Positions 17,892-27,757 of a DNA stretch of 64,000 nucleotides are shown here, in pieces (the first letter of the stretch is position 1; every line of letters begins with the position of its first letter). The stretch is taken from contig JAOUDZ010000003.1 of the NCBI GenBank assembly GCA_029858965.1, positions 1-64,000 on the forward strand. Reading direction: 5' to 3'. The notes beneath the pieces are model-generated. The model saw only the letters and a list, made by a program, of their open reading frames with translations. It was not told the origin of the DNA and ran no database searches. The translations under genes and the position numbers were made by a program. The DNA is from Cyclobacteriaceae bacterium (lineage in GTDB: Bacteria; Bacteroidota; Bacteroidia; Cytophagales; Cyclobacteriaceae).

Positions 17892-18401
17892 TCAATGATT
17901 ATGATGGCCATTTAAGAAGGTATCCCATTCGCCGACTTGTCCATTCAAATGATCCTTCAGAAAAATTGCGTATGACGGCTTATACGGCTTCTTCCGCAGT
18001 GGCATATCTGCTTCTTCTGGTGTGTAATCACCCTTTTTCGCATTGCATCGTTTGCACGCTGTAACCAGATTCATCCAGGAATCCAGTCCTCCTTTAGCAC
18101 GAGGAACAACATGATCAATTGTCAGGTCGCGCCTTGTGCCGCAGTACTGGCACTCAAAGTTGTCACGCTTAAATATGTTTTGACGGGTAAGATTAACGCC
18201 CTTATATGGGGCGTTGACATAACGGTTCAGACGAATGACAGACGGCATGGGGAAACTTTGTGATACGGAACGCAGCCTGTACCCATTCGCCGGTCTCACC
18301 ATCTCGCTTTTATTCAAAAAAACAAGAATAAACGCGCGCTCCACTGAACAAACCATCAGTGGACTATTGTCCTGGTTAAGCACTAATACTCTGCTGTTCA
18401 T
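17892..18401 (-). CDS. HNH endonuclease-domain protein
   Basis: A 169-residue protein. An N-terminal domain (RVLVLNQDNSPLMVCSVERA) precedes a zinc-ribbon HNH core: CQYCG, LTIDHVVPRAKGG, NLVTACKRCNAKK. Cysteine pairs at both ends bind zinc; the D-H of TIDHVVP is the first catalytic motif. This type, with its final KKPYKPSY, is a conserved stand-alone HNH gene in many phyla with no established role; it is not obviously tied to a restriction system or mobile element here. Confidence 0.85.
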   Translation of the reverse strand: MNSRVLVLNQDNSPLMVCSVERAFILVFLNKSEMVRPANGYRLRSVSQSFPMPSVIRLNRYVNAPYKGVNLTRQNIFKRDNFECQYCGTRRDLTIDHVVPRAKGGLDSWMNLVTACKRCNAKKGDYTPEEADMPLRKKPYKPSYAIFLKDHLNGQVGEWDTFLNGHHNH

Positions 18402-18426
18402 CTGAAAACAAATATATTAATTAACA

Positions 18427-18446
18427 GATGCCTCCGCGTTGGCAGG
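18427..18446. repeat. Short hairpin in the gap upstream of the HNH gene
   Basis: TGCCT and AGGCA flank a 10-base spacer in the 164-bp gap between the HNH start and the NlpC/P60 stop. GC-rich hairpins containing GGCAGGC are often scattered as small repeats in Cytophagales genomes, but only this copy is seen in the non-coding parts of the window. No T-tract follows, so it is not a convincing terminator. Confidence 0.25.
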
Positions 18447-18565
18447 CAGAACCTTCTTTGGCCATTTGCCTAAGTTTGGTTTCATGTTTGTAAGATAAAA
18501 CCAATCCTGATACTAAACAAAGCGGGCAGTGGGAAGATTCACGCGTTGACTTACTGAAGGAGTCC

Positions 18566-19357
18566 TTATTCGGGGAGAAAGCGCCTAATGTGAGAAAATT
18601 GGTGTGTGTATATTTTCGTCTCTAAATTCAAAATGCCTTCCTCATTTAGATGGTCTACTCTGACACGACCGGAAGCGTGAATGATCTTATCGTCTTCCAG
18701 CAAAATGCCCACATGATTAATCCGCTCTTCCCCATTCCTGAAAAAAACCAAATCTCCGGGTCTTATCTCGTCAATGGTTTCAATAAACTTACCCTGGCTA
18801 GCCTGCTGCTCACAATCACGAAATAAATGGTAGCCACAAATTTTGAAAACCATCTGAACAAATCCTGAGCAATCAATCCCAAAAGGGTTTTTACCACCCC
18901 AACTGTAAGGTGCATTCAAATATTTTAAGGATGTGGTTCTTAGAAATTCAAACTCCCTTTTAAGGCCCAGATTTTTTGCCTCTCCATTAAATGCGAACTG
19001 CTCTTCCATTTTGAATAATTCAGAGCTGGAAATTGGGATCATGCTTCCCATTAAAATCACGATCGGACTCTTGTTGTAAAGTAGGCTTGAGGTAACGTCC
19101 GTCGTAATTTTAAACTCCGCTTTGTTGAGATACTTGAAATAGTCAAGTGAAATAGAATGGTGTTGCTTTTTATCGATCCACCCTTCATATTGATCAAAAT
19201 TGATTTTAATCTTATACCATAGATTATTTGTTGAAAAGCTTGTCACCTCATAGTGATCTCCAAAAAGAAGCTGCGTTACTTGTTCAGATTTATCGCTAGC
19301 CGCTCCCCGGACAGGAACTACGCTGAGCCGACACACACCATAATCCAGAATTTCCAT
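18566..19357 (-). CDS. NlpC/P60 family cell-wall peptidase with SH3-like domain
   Basis: A 263-residue C40-family peptidase. The N-terminal part (residues 1-75; GVCRLSVVPVRGAASDKSEQVTQLL, GWIDKKQHHSI) reads as bacterial SH3 repeats. The C-terminal catalytic domain has Cys in GIDCSGFVQMVF, His in NHVGILL and His in KIIHASGRV. Such enzymes cut gamma-D-glutamyl-diaminopimelate links in muropeptides. No signal peptide is visible, so it may be a cytoplasmic peptide-recycling enzyme like YkfC. Confidence 0.88.
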   Translation of the reverse strand: MEILDYGVCRLSVVPVRGAASDKSEQVTQLLFGDHYEVTSFSTNNLWYKIKINFDQYEGWIDKKQHHSISLDYFKYLNKAEFKITTDVTSSLLYNKSPIVILMGSMIPISSSELFKMEEQFAFNGEAKNLGLKREFEFLRTTSLKYLNAPYSWGGKNPFGIDCSGFVQMVFKICGYHLFRDCEQQASQGKFIETIDEIRPGDLVFFRNGEERINHVGILLEDDKIIHASGRVRVDHLNEEGILNLETKIYTHQFSHIRRFLPE

Positions 19358-19390
19358 GAATAGAAGCTACTTTAATATTTTCCTGAATTC

Positions 19391-19852
19391 TTATTTCAAT
19401 TTCAATCGACTCAACTCTCGTTTCGCGTCCCGTTCCTTAATACTATCTCGCTTATCGTGAAGCTTCTTGCCTTTGGCTAACGCGAATTCCAATTTAGCAA
19501 GTCCACGATCATTAATAAACAACCTGGTGGGAACAAGGGTAAGTCCTTTTTCAACCTTTCCCTCCAGTTTCTTAATTTCAGACCGTCTTAAGAGTAATTT
19601 TCTTTCTCGCAAGGCGTCATGATTATAATGGGTTCCTTGTGCATATGGAGAAATGTTAATGCCTTTCACGAATAATTCACCATTGTTGAGATAGCAATAT
19701 CCATCCTGAAGATTAACTTTTCCTTCCCTGATGGACTTAATCTCTGTCCCCATCAACACCATTCCTGCTACATATTTATCGAGCAACTCATATTCAAAAC
19801 CCGCCTGCCGATTTCTTATATTAACAGTATTAGAAAAACGTTGCTGTTTCAT
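19391..19852 (-). CDS. smpB: SsrA-binding protein
   Basis: SmpB partners tmRNA in rescue of stalled ribosomes. The 153-residue protein has NRQAGFEYELLDKYVAGMVLMGTEIKSIREGKVNL-type core, GINISPYAQGTHYNHDALRERKLLL and the basic tail GKKLHDKRDSIKERD, which inserts into the ribosome mRNA channel. The tmRNA gene itself is not in this window. Confidence 0.97.
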   Translation of the reverse strand: MKQQRFSNTVNIRNRQAGFEYELLDKYVAGMVLMGTEIKSIREGKVNLQDGYCYLNNGELFVKGINISPYAQGTHYNHDALRERKLLLRRSEIKKLEGKVEKGLTLVPTRLFINDRGLAKLEFALAKGKKLHDKRDSIKERDAKRELSRLKLK

Positions 19853-19877
19853 AAATTCATGATAATCTGCACTTAGT

Positions 19878-20267
19878 CTATTTTTGTGTAAATACCTTAT
19901 TAATTCTTTCTCGCTTCAAAATTCTTTGGCCGGTTTTACCTGAGGCAATTAAGCGATCTCCAACTGTCGCTTTGTAGGTACAGACTAACTGATTGCTCAA
20001 TAGTTCATGAATCCTTGCAGTAAACACAATCTCCTCACCAACAAAAGCCGGATTTCTATGATCAATAGTCAAGAGTGTTCCTATGCCCTCCTCATCAGCG
20101 TCACACATCTGCAAGATGAATTGCCGGGAGGTCCATTCAATGTCTCTGGCCAAAGCAAAGGTAGCGCACACGGGGTGGATAACCCTATCTTGAAATATAG
20201 CAACATCGTTGGGTTCCACAACCCTTCTGTATTCCAGTACGTCACCAACCCTGAAGACATCCTTCAT
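19878..20267 (-). CDS. FlK-like hot-dog fold thioesterase
   Basis: A 129-residue single-domain hot-dog protein. HPVCATFALARDIEWTSRQF and the central GIGTLLTIDHRNPAFVGEEIVFTARI match the fluoroacetyl-CoA thioesterase (FlK)-like family, in which Thr, Glu and His act in hydrolysis; a histidine is present in TIDHRNP and Glu-rich turns precede it. Members are generic acyl-CoA thioesterases in Bacteroidota. It lies between smpB and tsaD on the same strand. Substrate unknown. Confidence 0.6.
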   Translation of the reverse strand: MKDVFRVGDVLEYRRVVEPNDVAIFQDRVIHPVCATFALARDIEWTSRQFILQMCDADEEGIGTLLTIDHRNPAFVGEEIVFTARIHELLSNQLVCTYKATVGDRLIASGKTGQRILKRERINKVFTQK

Positions 20268-20313
20268 AACTTACATATCTAACTTTCCTCATACAAATGT
20301 TTCTTAAATTAAC

Positions 20314-21318
20314 CTAAAGAGGCATTCTCGCCAACGGCGTAGTCTCCAACCCACAGAATTCTCCTTTCTTATATTTATAATGGGCGGCAATGGCTATCAT
20401 GGCTGCGTTGTCTGTGCAATATTCAATAGCGGGTATATAGACGTTCCAACCCCTCTCAACCCCGAGTTCTTTCAAGCGTTTGCGCAAGCCGGAATTTGCT
20501 GAGACACCGCCTGCGATAGCTATTTGACGAATGCCAGTTTTGTCGCTGGCCTGTGTTAAACGCGTAAGCAACATGTTGACCAGATGCTGCTGAAGGCTGG
20601 CGCATATATCGTTTAGATTTTCCTCAACGAAGGCAGGGTTTTTTTGTTTTTCGTCACGCAAAAAATACAGAAATGCTGTCTTAATACCACTGAATGAAAA
20701 GTCCAGCCCTGGCATAATAGTCTCTGGAAACTTGAAGGCTTGATCGTTTCCCCGTTTGGCATATGCATCAATGAGTGGGCCACCGGGGTAGGGCAGGTCA
20801 AGTATCTTGGCTGCCTTGTCAAAGGCCTCACCAACTGCATCATCCTGGGTTTGTCCAATTACTACCATTTCAAGAAAATCCTTTACCAATACAATCTGTG
20901 TGTGTCCGCCGCTGACAGTCAGGCATAGAAACGGAAACGCCGGCACGGGTTCATCGATAAAGTGTGCCAACACGTGGGCTTGCATATGGTTAATCTCAAT
21001 CATCGGGATACGGAGCCCCAAAGACAACCCTTTTGCGAAAGATACACCCACCAGCAGAGAACCCATTAAACCTGGCCCACGCGTGAACGCCACCGCATTT
21101 AAGTCTGTTAGCCTAATGTTAGCCCCTTGAAGCGCTTCCTTCACGACAGCTACAATATTTTGCTGGTGCGCACGCGAGGCAAGTTCGGGAACCACGCCAC
21201 CGTATTTTTGGTGAACCGCCTGTGTGGCAATAATATTATTAAGTACCTTGCCGTTTACTACTACGGAGGCTGACGTCTCATCGCACGAAGATTCAATGGC
21301 AAGGATAATAGAACGCAT
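20314..21318 (-). CDS. tsaD: tRNA N6-adenosine threonylcarbamoyltransferase
   Basis: TsaD (Gcp/YgjD) transfers threonylcarbamoyl to A37 of ANN-decoding tRNAs. ASKHA ATPase motifs are present: SSCDETSASVV, the metal-binding INHMQAHVLAHF, LTVSGGHTQIVLV, GGPLIDAYA, and the C-terminal IAGGVSANSGLR and CTDNAAMIA. The 334-residue length is standard. It is divergent from tamB with only 10 bp between the two start codons, so promoters for each must lie within the other gene. Confidence 0.97.
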   Translation of the reverse strand: MRSIILAIESSCDETSASVVVNGKVLNNIIATQAVHQKYGGVVPELASRAHQQNIVAVVKEALQGANIRLTDLNAVAFTRGPGLMGSLLVGVSFAKGLSLGLRIPMIEINHMQAHVLAHFIDEPVPAFPFLCLTVSGGHTQIVLVKDFLEMVVIGQTQDDAVGEAFDKAAKILDLPYPGGPLIDAYAKRGNDQAFKFPETIMPGLDFSFSGIKTAFLYFLRDEKQKNPAFVEENLNDICASLQQHLVNMLLTRLTQASDKTGIRQIAIAGGVSANSGLRKRLKELGVERGWNVYIPAIEYCTDNAAMIAIAAHYKYKKGEFCGLETTPLARMPL

Positions 21319-21328
21319 GTGTTAAGTA

Positions 21329-24300
21329 ATGAATTGGCAAGTTATCAAAAATAGATTAGCGAAAATATTGGCGTACACGGTTACGTTCATTTTTTTTATA
21401 TTCATTTCGTTATTTCTAGTGCTGCAAATGCCACCCGTGCAAGAATTTTTTATAGGCAAATTCCTCAAAGCTTTCACGGAAAACACCGGATTCAAATCAT
21501 CAATACAAAGTTTCCGTATGCTTTGGTTCGACCGATTAGAACTTGAAAAAGTTGCCGTTTTTGATCCGGCTGGAAATAAAATGATCAGCGCCAAAAGCAT
21601 TATGATAAACTTTAAACTCACGCAATTATTTTCTGATAACCATGTGAACGTAGATGGCGTTTATCTTGACAGCGCCCATGTTTTTCTAACCAAAATTGAC
21701 GAATCTGATACTGCACGCGACTTAAACATAAATGTATTCATAGCAAATATCAATGCCTACTATGGCGGAAAAGGAGGGGGTGGCAAGCCACCTAAAATAA
21801 ATATTGGGGAAGCAATCATCAACCAGAGTCAGTTTACTTATGTCAACCAAGACAGAGACAGTATCAAAACTGCATTTGACTACAATCATTTTTCACTGGG
21901 AGTGGATGAAGGGCAGTTAAGCAGTTTTGTGATTTTAGGCGATACAATAGAATTCAATGTTCATACGCTAATCGCGCAAGACCTCAAAACGAAATTCAGC
22001 ATCAATCAGCTTTCTACTTTTTTCCGATTGTGCCAGAAGTCGATGGAGTTTATAGACCTTGACCTTCATGCTGGCGAAAGTATTGTTACTGATAGTATTG
22101 TATTGACCTACGGAAGTTTAACCGATCTGAATGATTTGATCGAGAAAGTAAACATACACGCAAGCTTCAAAAACACAACAATATATCCCAAAGATGTTGC
22201 CTACTTCGCTCCCGGGATTGAAAGAATAGGCCAGCCACTAAAGCTCGATGGAGCGTTCAACGGAAAAATCGATAATTTCAAATTCTCGAACATGAAAATT
22301 GGCATTGGAAAATCCCATATTTACGGGTCACTTGATATGGATGGTTTGCCCAATATCAATGAGACATTCATCAATGTCAATTTGAAAAATTCTGTCATTG
22401 ACCCAAATGATCTTTCTTTTCTGTTTAATGAGAGTACCCTAAATCGGATTCTGCCTATGGGAAGGCTTTCGATGGACGGGCAATTTCTGGGATATCCTAC
22501 TGACTTCGTTGCCACGGGAAATTTTTCAGGTAACCTTGGTGCAATAAAATCTGATATCAACTTTAAAATAAATGAAACAGATGTAGACAGATCAATGTAC
22601 AGCGGAAGCCTGTCCCTGAGTGAGTTTAACCTGGGGGCTTACCTGGGCGATACTGTGACCTTTCAGACGGTGAACATGGATGGAACGTTAAAAGGCTCCG
22701 GTCTTACACAAAACACTGCAGACTTCCAGCTGAATGGTGATGTGCATTCAATTGGCCTCAAAGGATACACGTATAAGAATATTGTCACCAACGCACGCTT
22801 TGCTTCAGAACGATTTGACGGTTTGTTGGAAATTAACGATCCCAATTTACAGGCCAAAGTGGAGGGTACTATAGACCTTCGCGAAGCCAAAAATCTCTTA
22901 AATATTAAGGCTTCACTGGACACTGCTTACCTGCACAACTTAAACCTTTCAAAAGAAACTATTTTCCTTCATGCAGATTTCGTGGCCAATACAAAAGGTC
23001 TTTCGCTAGATTCCCTTACGGGAACAGCCGATTTACAAAACTTCCAAATAGTGTACAACGATCAGTCGCTAAAACTCGAATCGATTCATCTGGATGCCCA
23101 ACGCGACAAAGATCTCAGATCAGTTGTTCTTCAAACCTCTTTGGCCGATGCTGAAATAAAAGGTTCTTACTACCTATCCGATCTGTATGATGATATTAGA
23201 ATCTTATCCAAAGAAATCTCACTAAACATCAGAAATAATGAATTGGAGATTGTAGGCTATTACCAAAAGAAAACATATAAACCTAAGTCATATCAAGCCA
23301 GCATCAATATTACTTTGAAAAATGTCGAGCCATTCGTTTCACTCATGGGCATTGACCTTGATCTCTCACCTAACACTGCTATTAATGGAACTTTCACTAG
23401 TGGATACACCACTATATTTCAAGTGTATACTGGCTTCGATTCCCTGCGCTATAAAGGAACACTTTTTCTTAACACAGAGGTTGATTTAACTGCTTCCAAA
23501 ATCGCCGACAGTACAAGCGTGTTAGCCATGGCCTCCGTGGTTTCTGAACGGCAGAATATAGGCCCTCAACTGACAACAAAGAATTTATTAGTAGAAGGAA
23601 TCTGGGACAAAAACAAAATTAATTTTGGACTGGATGCTGATCATGAAGGGCAATCGAACTACATAAGATTAAAAGGTGCTGTAGACTTCATGCAAGACAG
23701 CACCCTGATTTCAATGACACCATCAACCCTCAGACTACTGGAACGTGAATGGCAATTTGTGCCAGACAATTTTCTGTCTATCAAGGGTAAGGACTGGAGA
23801 TTTAATAAGATGGCGCTAACCAACGCTGAGCAATCAATCGGAATAAGTGGCCAACTTTCAGATGATCCATCCAAAATTCTGTCTTTAATTATCCATAAAC
23901 TTGATCTGTCACTTCTGAATGTTCTGACCAATAAGAAGTTTGAAGGTGTTTTGGATGCCAAAGTAGAGATGAGTGATTATTATGGTAACCCTTCATTACA
24001 AAACGATATTAATATTCAGGACTTGACGATTAACGCATTCTTAATTGGTGACGTTACCGGTAAGAATCAATGGGATACAGTACATAATAAATTCGATATA
24101 AACTTCTCTATTGACAGAATGCAAAGCCGCATTGTAAATCTTGCTGGTGTGTACAACCCATCAGTCGAGAAATCACCCATAGACATTGCTGCAAATCTTG
24201 AAAAGGCAAACTTAAAAATCCTCGAGCCCTTTCTGGAAGAGATCTTTAGCCAGATGGAAGGGACCATCTCAGGAAAATTTAAGATAACTGGCGCAATAAA

Positions 24301-25894
24301 CAAACCGTTAATTCGAGGTGAAGGAGAGATGGACGGCGGCCAAATCATGATCAACTATCTCAAAACCAAATACCTTATGACCGGGAGCATAGGGTTAACA
24401 CCAACTACAATTTATTTTAAAGATATCGAACTGACCGATTCCTTTCAGAATAAAGGAAAATTGAATGGAGCGATTACCCATGATGCTTTTTCCAGCATGT
24501 CAATTGCGCTAGATGCATCCTTTAGAAATCTTCAAGTGCTGAATACAAGCGTTAAGGATAATAGCCTATTCTATGGACAAGCCTATGCGACGGGTACGGT
24601 AAATTTCACGGGACCTATATCAAATTTGAAAATCACGTCTTCTGCCCGGACAGAAAAAAATACAAAGGTCTATATCCCTATCAACGGAGCATCATCCACA
24701 GACCAAAAGGATTTTATCAGCTTCACCAATTTTACGGATACCACGTATACAAAGAAATACACCAAAAATGTAAGCAAAAAGATCAATCTGACCGGACTAA
24801 CGTTTGAACTAAACCTTGATGTAACGCCTGACGCATACTGTGAAATCATTTTTGACATAAAAGCCGGAGACATTATTAGAGGGCGCGGAAATGGTGACTT
24901 AAAACTTCAAATTGATACGAAAGGTGAATTCAATATGTTTGGCCCGTTTGAGTTTACAGAAGGTTGGTACAACTTCACATTGTATGATATAATCAATAAG
25001 GAATTTGAGATAAAAAAAGGCAGCAATATCACATGGATAGGCGATCCTTACCAGGGCATTATGAATATCAATGCTTCTTACAATCAGCTGGCATCTTTAC
25101 TTCCCCTCATAAACGATCCTGAATTGCAAAGCACACCCCAACTCAGGCGAAAATATCCTGTACAGGTATTACTCCAATTGGAGGGCCCCATGCTTTCTCC
25201 TCAGTTTAATTTCGACATTACTGCAAAAGATTTACCCAAGAATATCATAGCTGAGACACGTTCGGTAAACCTGGATCTCGAATTTACGGCTTTTAAGAAT
25301 AAGCTGGATGAGCAGGAGCTCAAACGACAGGTATTCAGCCTCATTATTTTAAGGAGATTTTCTCCTCCTGAATCGTTCAATACCAGTGGATCAGTAGTAA
25401 GCAGTTTAAGTGAATTGCTGTCAAACCAGCTCAGCTATTGGATGAGCCAGGTTGATGAAAACCTCGAAATTGATGTTGACATCGCATCCATGGACCAGGA
25501 ATCATTTAATACCTTTCAATTACGGTTTTCCTACACGTTCATGAATGGACGTTTGCGCGTTACCGGAGATGGAACCTTTAACAATACCAGTAACCAACCG
25601 ACGGGATCACAAGGTAGCCCCTCCACCCTTGCTGGCGATTGGACCCTGGATTATAAACTTACGGCAGATGGTAAACTTCGCGTAAAGATGTTTAGCCGAA
25701 CCAACGTAAATCCGATATTGACCTCCGTAACAAACCAAACAGCCATGACGACAGGTGCCAGTTTCATTCATACGCAAAGTTTCAACGAACTCAAGGATCT
25801 ATTTGCCTCATCGCGAAAACAAAAGAAAAATGATCAGGAAAATGAAGAGCTAATAAGCAAGGAGGCTCTCAAGGAGGATGATGGCGGTGAATAA
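21329..25894 (+). CDS. tamB: TamB/AsmA-like intermembrane transport protein (DUF490)
   Basis: A 1521-residue protein with one N-terminal membrane helix (ILAYTVTFIFFIFISLFLVL), then about 1300 residues of beta-rich repeats typical of bridge-like AsmA/TamB proteins, ending in the DUF490 domain: LDVTPDAYCEIIFD, GDIIRGRGNGDLKLQID, GPFEFTEGWYNFT, FEIKKGSNITWIGDPY and the closing beta-barrel-like part TGDGTFNN. TamB proteins span the periplasm, helping lipid movement or outer-membrane protein insertion. The C-terminus after the domain is highly charged (RKQKKNDQENEE). Its end overlaps the next gene by 17 bp. Confidence 0.9.
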   Translation: MNWQVIKNRLAKILAYTVTFIFFIFISLFLVLQMPPVQEFFIGKFLKAFTENTGFKSSIQSFRMLWFDRLELEKVAVFDPAGNKMISAKSIMINFKLTQLFSDNHVNVDGVYLDSAHVFLTKIDESDTARDLNINVFIANINAYYGGKGGGGKPPKINIGEAIINQSQFTYVNQDRDSIKTAFDYNHFSLGVDEGQLSSFVILGDTIEFNVHTLIAQDLKTKFSINQLSTFFRLCQKSMEFIDLDLHAGESIVTDSIVLTYGSLTDLNDLIEKVNIHASFKNTTIYPKDVAYFAPGIERIGQPLKLDGAFNGKIDNFKFSNMKIGIGKSHIYGSLDMDGLPNINETFINVNLKNSVIDPNDLSFLFNESTLNRILPMGRLSMDGQFLGYPTDFVATGNFSGNLGAIKSDINFKINETDVDRSMYSGSLSLSEFNLGAYLGDTVTFQTVNMDGTLKGSGLTQNTADFQLNGDVHSIGLKGYTYKNIVTNARFASERFDGLLEINDPNLQAKVEGTIDLREAKNLLNIKASLDTAYLHNLNLSKETIFLHADFVANTKGLSLDSLTGTADLQNFQIVYNDQSLKLESIHLDAQRDKDLRSVVLQTSLADAEIKGSYYLSDLYDDIRILSKEISLNIRNNELEIVGYYQKKTYKPKSYQASINITLKNVEPFVSLMGIDLDLSPNTAINGTFTSGYTTIFQVYTGFDSLRYKGTLFLNTEVDLTASKIADSTSVLAMASVVSERQNIGPQLTTKNLLVEGIWDKNKINFGLDADHEGQSNYIRLKGAVDFMQDSTLISMTPSTLRLLEREWQFVPDNFLSIKGKDWRFNKMALTNAEQSIGISGQLSDDPSKILSLIIHKLDLSLLNVLTNKKFEGVLDAKVEMSDYYGNPSLQNDINIQDLTINAFLIGDVTGKNQWDTVHNKFDINFSIDRMQSRIVNLAGVYNPSVEKSPIDIAANLEKANLKILEPFLEEIFSQMEGTISGKFKITGAINKPLIRGEGEMDGGQIMINYLKTKYLMTGSIGLTPTTIYFKDIELTDSFQNKGKLNGAITHDAFSSMSIALDASFRNLQVLNTSVKDNSLFYGQAYATGTVNFTGPISNLKITSSARTEKNTKVYIPINGASSTDQKDFISFTNFTDTTYTKKYTKNVSKKINLTGLTFELNLDVTPDAYCEIIFDIKAGDIIRGRGNGDLKLQIDTKGEFNMFGPFEFTEGWYNFTLYDIINKEFEIKKGSNITWIGDPYQGIMNINASYNQLASLLPLINDPELQSTPQLRRKYPVQVLLQLEGPMLSPQFNFDITAKDLPKNIIAETRSVNLDLEFTAFKNKLDEQELKRQVFSLIILRRFSPPESFNTSGSVVSSLSELLSNQLSYWMSQVDENLEIDVDIASMDQESFNTFQLRFSYTFMNGRLRVTGDGTFNNTSNQPTGSQGSPSTLAGDWTLDYKLTADGKLRVKMFSRTNVNPILTSVTNQTAMTTGASFIHTQSFNELKDLFASSRKQKKNDQENEELISKEALKEDDGGE

Positions 25895-26759
25895 ATTGGT
25901 TTTATTTTTTGTTCTGCTTCCATTGTTAACGCAAAGCCAACCGGAGGATTCATCCCTTCAGGTTAACCGAAAGCGATTAAACACTTTCGTTATTGGATCA
26001 GCCGCAGTTTACAGCGTTGCATTGATTGGTCTTAACGAACTGTGGTATAAAGATGCAGGACGACAACCTTTCCAGTTTTTCAATGACAACGCAGAATGGA
26101 AGCAGGTTGATAAGCTGGGTCATTTCTATTCGGCATTTTACTTCAGTTATGGTACATCCAGAGCTTTACAATGGTGTAATGTCAAGCCTAAAAAATCAGA
26201 TCTGATTGGCGCATTGGTCGGTTTTGGTGTAATGCTTCCCATTGAAATAATGGACGGTTTTTCGGAAGCATATGGTGCTTCGGCTGGCGACATCATCGCG
26301 AATGCCGCAGGTGCTGCCTTTTTTCTGGGACAATCCAGGCTTTGGAATGATATACGTGTTTATCCAAAATTTTCTTTTCATCGGACTGACTACGCCCAAC
26401 TCAGACCTTCTGTTTTGGGTAGCGGTTTGCCCAGTGAGATTTTTAAAGACTACAACGGCCAAACTTACTGGCTTTCTTTTGATTTGGACAAGTTTTTTAG
26501 ATTTCCGCGCTGGCTGAACCTTGCCATTGGATACGGTGCCGAAGGGATGGTTTATGCTCGCGATGATCAAAATCTAGAGGCGGGATACCCACTACCCTAT
26601 CGTCAATACTATTTGTCAATAGATTTTGATCTTCGTGCCATCAAATCACACTCCAAGGCGCTGAATACACTAATCTTCCTGGCCAGTATGATCAAATTAC
26701 CCTCCCCAACCATAGAATTCTCATCCAAAGGCACAAAATTCCACGGGTTTTATTTCTGA
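25878..26759 (+). CDS. DUF2279 family outer-envelope protein
   Basis: A 293-residue protein with a cleavable-type N-terminal signal (KLVLFFVLLPLLTQSQ), then GLNELWYKDAGRQPFQFFNDNAEWKQVDKLGHFYSAF, which is the DUF2279 (YfiM-like) hallmark, and a glycine-rich hydrophobic stretch DIIANAAGAAFFLGQS. Function unknown. ATG 25878 or ATG 25881 could start it; an AAGGAGG just upstream fits the second better. It overlaps tamB by 17 bp, suggesting linked expression. Confidence 0.8.
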   Translation: MMAVNKLVLFFVLLPLLTQSQPEDSSLQVNRKRLNTFVIGSAAVYSVALIGLNELWYKDAGRQPFQFFNDNAEWKQVDKLGHFYSAFYFSYGTSRALQWCNVKPKKSDLIGALVGFGVMLPIEIMDGFSEAYGASAGDIIANAAGAAFFLGQSRLWNDIRVYPKFSFHRTDYAQLRPSVLGSGLPSEIFKDYNGQTYWLSFDLDKFFRFPRWLNLAIGYGAEGMVYARDDQNLEAGYPLPYRQYYLSIDFDLRAIKSHSKALNTLIFLASMIKLPSPTIEFSSKGTKFHGFYF

Positions 26760-26780
26760 AGTGCAAAATAACGATGCACT
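26760..26780 (+). terminator. Possible weak terminator after the DUF2279 gene
   Basis: AGTGCA and TGCACT form a perfect 6-bp inverted repeat with a 9-base loop starting directly after the stop codon. The following AATTTCAT is only moderately T-rich. Confidence 0.35.
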
Positions 26781-26836
26781 AATTTCATCGAAGCATCTAT
26801 TTTCATAACTTCCCACTAGCTAACCAAGAACCGCAT

Positions 26837-27235
26837 ATGAATATTATGAACTATGTTGAGCAATACGCTGAGCAAATCGGTGGACAGTATACGGACTACG
26901 ATCATACAAAATCCGTCGTTGTTGTTCCTATTAATGGCAGCCGCTTTCAAACTGTGCTGGCTGTATCGCAAACCAGTGCTGTTTCCAGACGAGACCGCGC
27001 TGTTTTTGTATCTAAGGTTTGCCAGTATTCCACTGCCCTTGATCTTAAGAATTTGATGGAACAGAATGCAAGTTTTGACTACAGCAAATTTGTCCTGGAA
27101 GATGGCTATTTGAAAGTTCAGGCTTCCTGCCTGGCTTCCAATGTCACAGAGGACCAGGTGAAAGAGATGATCCAGGAAGTTGCACAACTGGCGGATCATT
27201 ATGAATTAAAACTTACAGGACAGGATATTCACTAG
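26837..27235 (+). CDS. Small conserved protein of unknown function
   Basis: A 132-residue acidic soluble protein, MNIMNYVEQYAEQIGGQY at the start, with an alternating beta pattern (SVVVVPINGSRFQTVLAVSQT, RAVFVSKVCQYS), FVLEDGYLKVQASCLASNVTEDQVKEMIQEVAQLADHYE. The alpha/beta layout is reminiscent of YbjN or type III secretion chaperone-like folds, but I do not recognise a family. It sits between a DUF2279 gene and rnpB. A start four codons later is also possible. Confidence 0.65.
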   Translation: MNIMNYVEQYAEQIGGQYTDYDHTKSVVVVPINGSRFQTVLAVSQTSAVSRRDRAVFVSKVCQYSTALDLKNLMEQNASFDYSKFVLEDGYLKVQASCLASNVTEDQVKEMIQEVAQLADHYELKLTGQDIH

Positions 27236-27299
27236 CTGTTTTCGGCAAGCTCATCCAGGAGATTGGCCTATGGAATGAGCATTGTACGGTTTTAACCGT

Positions 27300-27307
27300 T
27301 AACTTTG
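27300..27307 (+). promoter_or_regulatory. Promoter -7 element of rnpB (TAACTTTG)
   Basis: TAACTTTG matches the Bacteroidota -7 consensus TAnnTTTG exactly. Transcription would start about 27313, at the expected 5' end of RNase P RNA. A TTG lies 15 bp upstream, too close for a canonical -33 box. Confidence 0.6.
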
Positions 27308-27312
27308 TACCC

Positions 27313-27692
27313 AACAAGCCGCCTTATCGTTCCCCGCTCAGGCGGGGGGAGGAAAGTCCGGGCAACAGAGGGCAGCGTACTTCCTAACAGGAAGGACCCG
27401 AATAATATTGGGTACAGAAAGTGCCACAGAAAACAAACTACCCCGACTCGTTGGGGAAAAGGTGAAAAGGTGAGGTAAGAGCTCACCGGCCTGATGGTGA
27501 CATCAGGTGCTTGGTAAACCTTACGCGTTGAAAAGTCAAATAGGCCCCGATCCTGAGCTGCTCGTTCAATTTCAGCATTCGCTGGAATATCGGGGTGGGT
27601 AGACTGATTGATCTCGTCAGCGATGGCGAGACCAGATAAATGATAAGGGCTCTAACTCGTTGGAGTACAGAACCCGGCTTACAGGCTTGCTA
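27313..27692 (+). ncRNA. rnpB: RNase P RNA, bacterial class A
   Basis: RNase P RNA is the catalytic subunit that trims the 5' leader of pre-tRNAs. The conserved 5' P4 strand GAGGAAAGTCCGGGC (about 27348-27362), the central GTGCCACAGAAA (about 27421) and the 3' strand ACAGAACCCGGCTTA (27667-27681) are all present in the right order and spacing. The ends pair: CAAGCC near 27315 with GGCTTG near 27684-27689 (P1/P2). Ends are estimated from pairing and from the adjacent -7 element, so each may be off by several bases. A terminator hairpin follows. Confidence 0.93.
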
Positions 27693-27698
27693 TTTTAA

Positions 27699-27738
27699 AG
27701 ACCTGCCAGTTCAAAAGGCTGACAGGTTCTTTATTTTT
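27699..27738 (+). terminator. Intrinsic terminator of rnpB
   Basis: ACCTGCCAG pairs with CTGACAGGT (one G-U pair) around a loop of about nine bases, followed by TCTTTATTTTT. Position and T-tract fit a terminator for rnpB. Confidence 0.75.
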
Positions 27739-27757
27739 GGACCTTAATTGTAACACA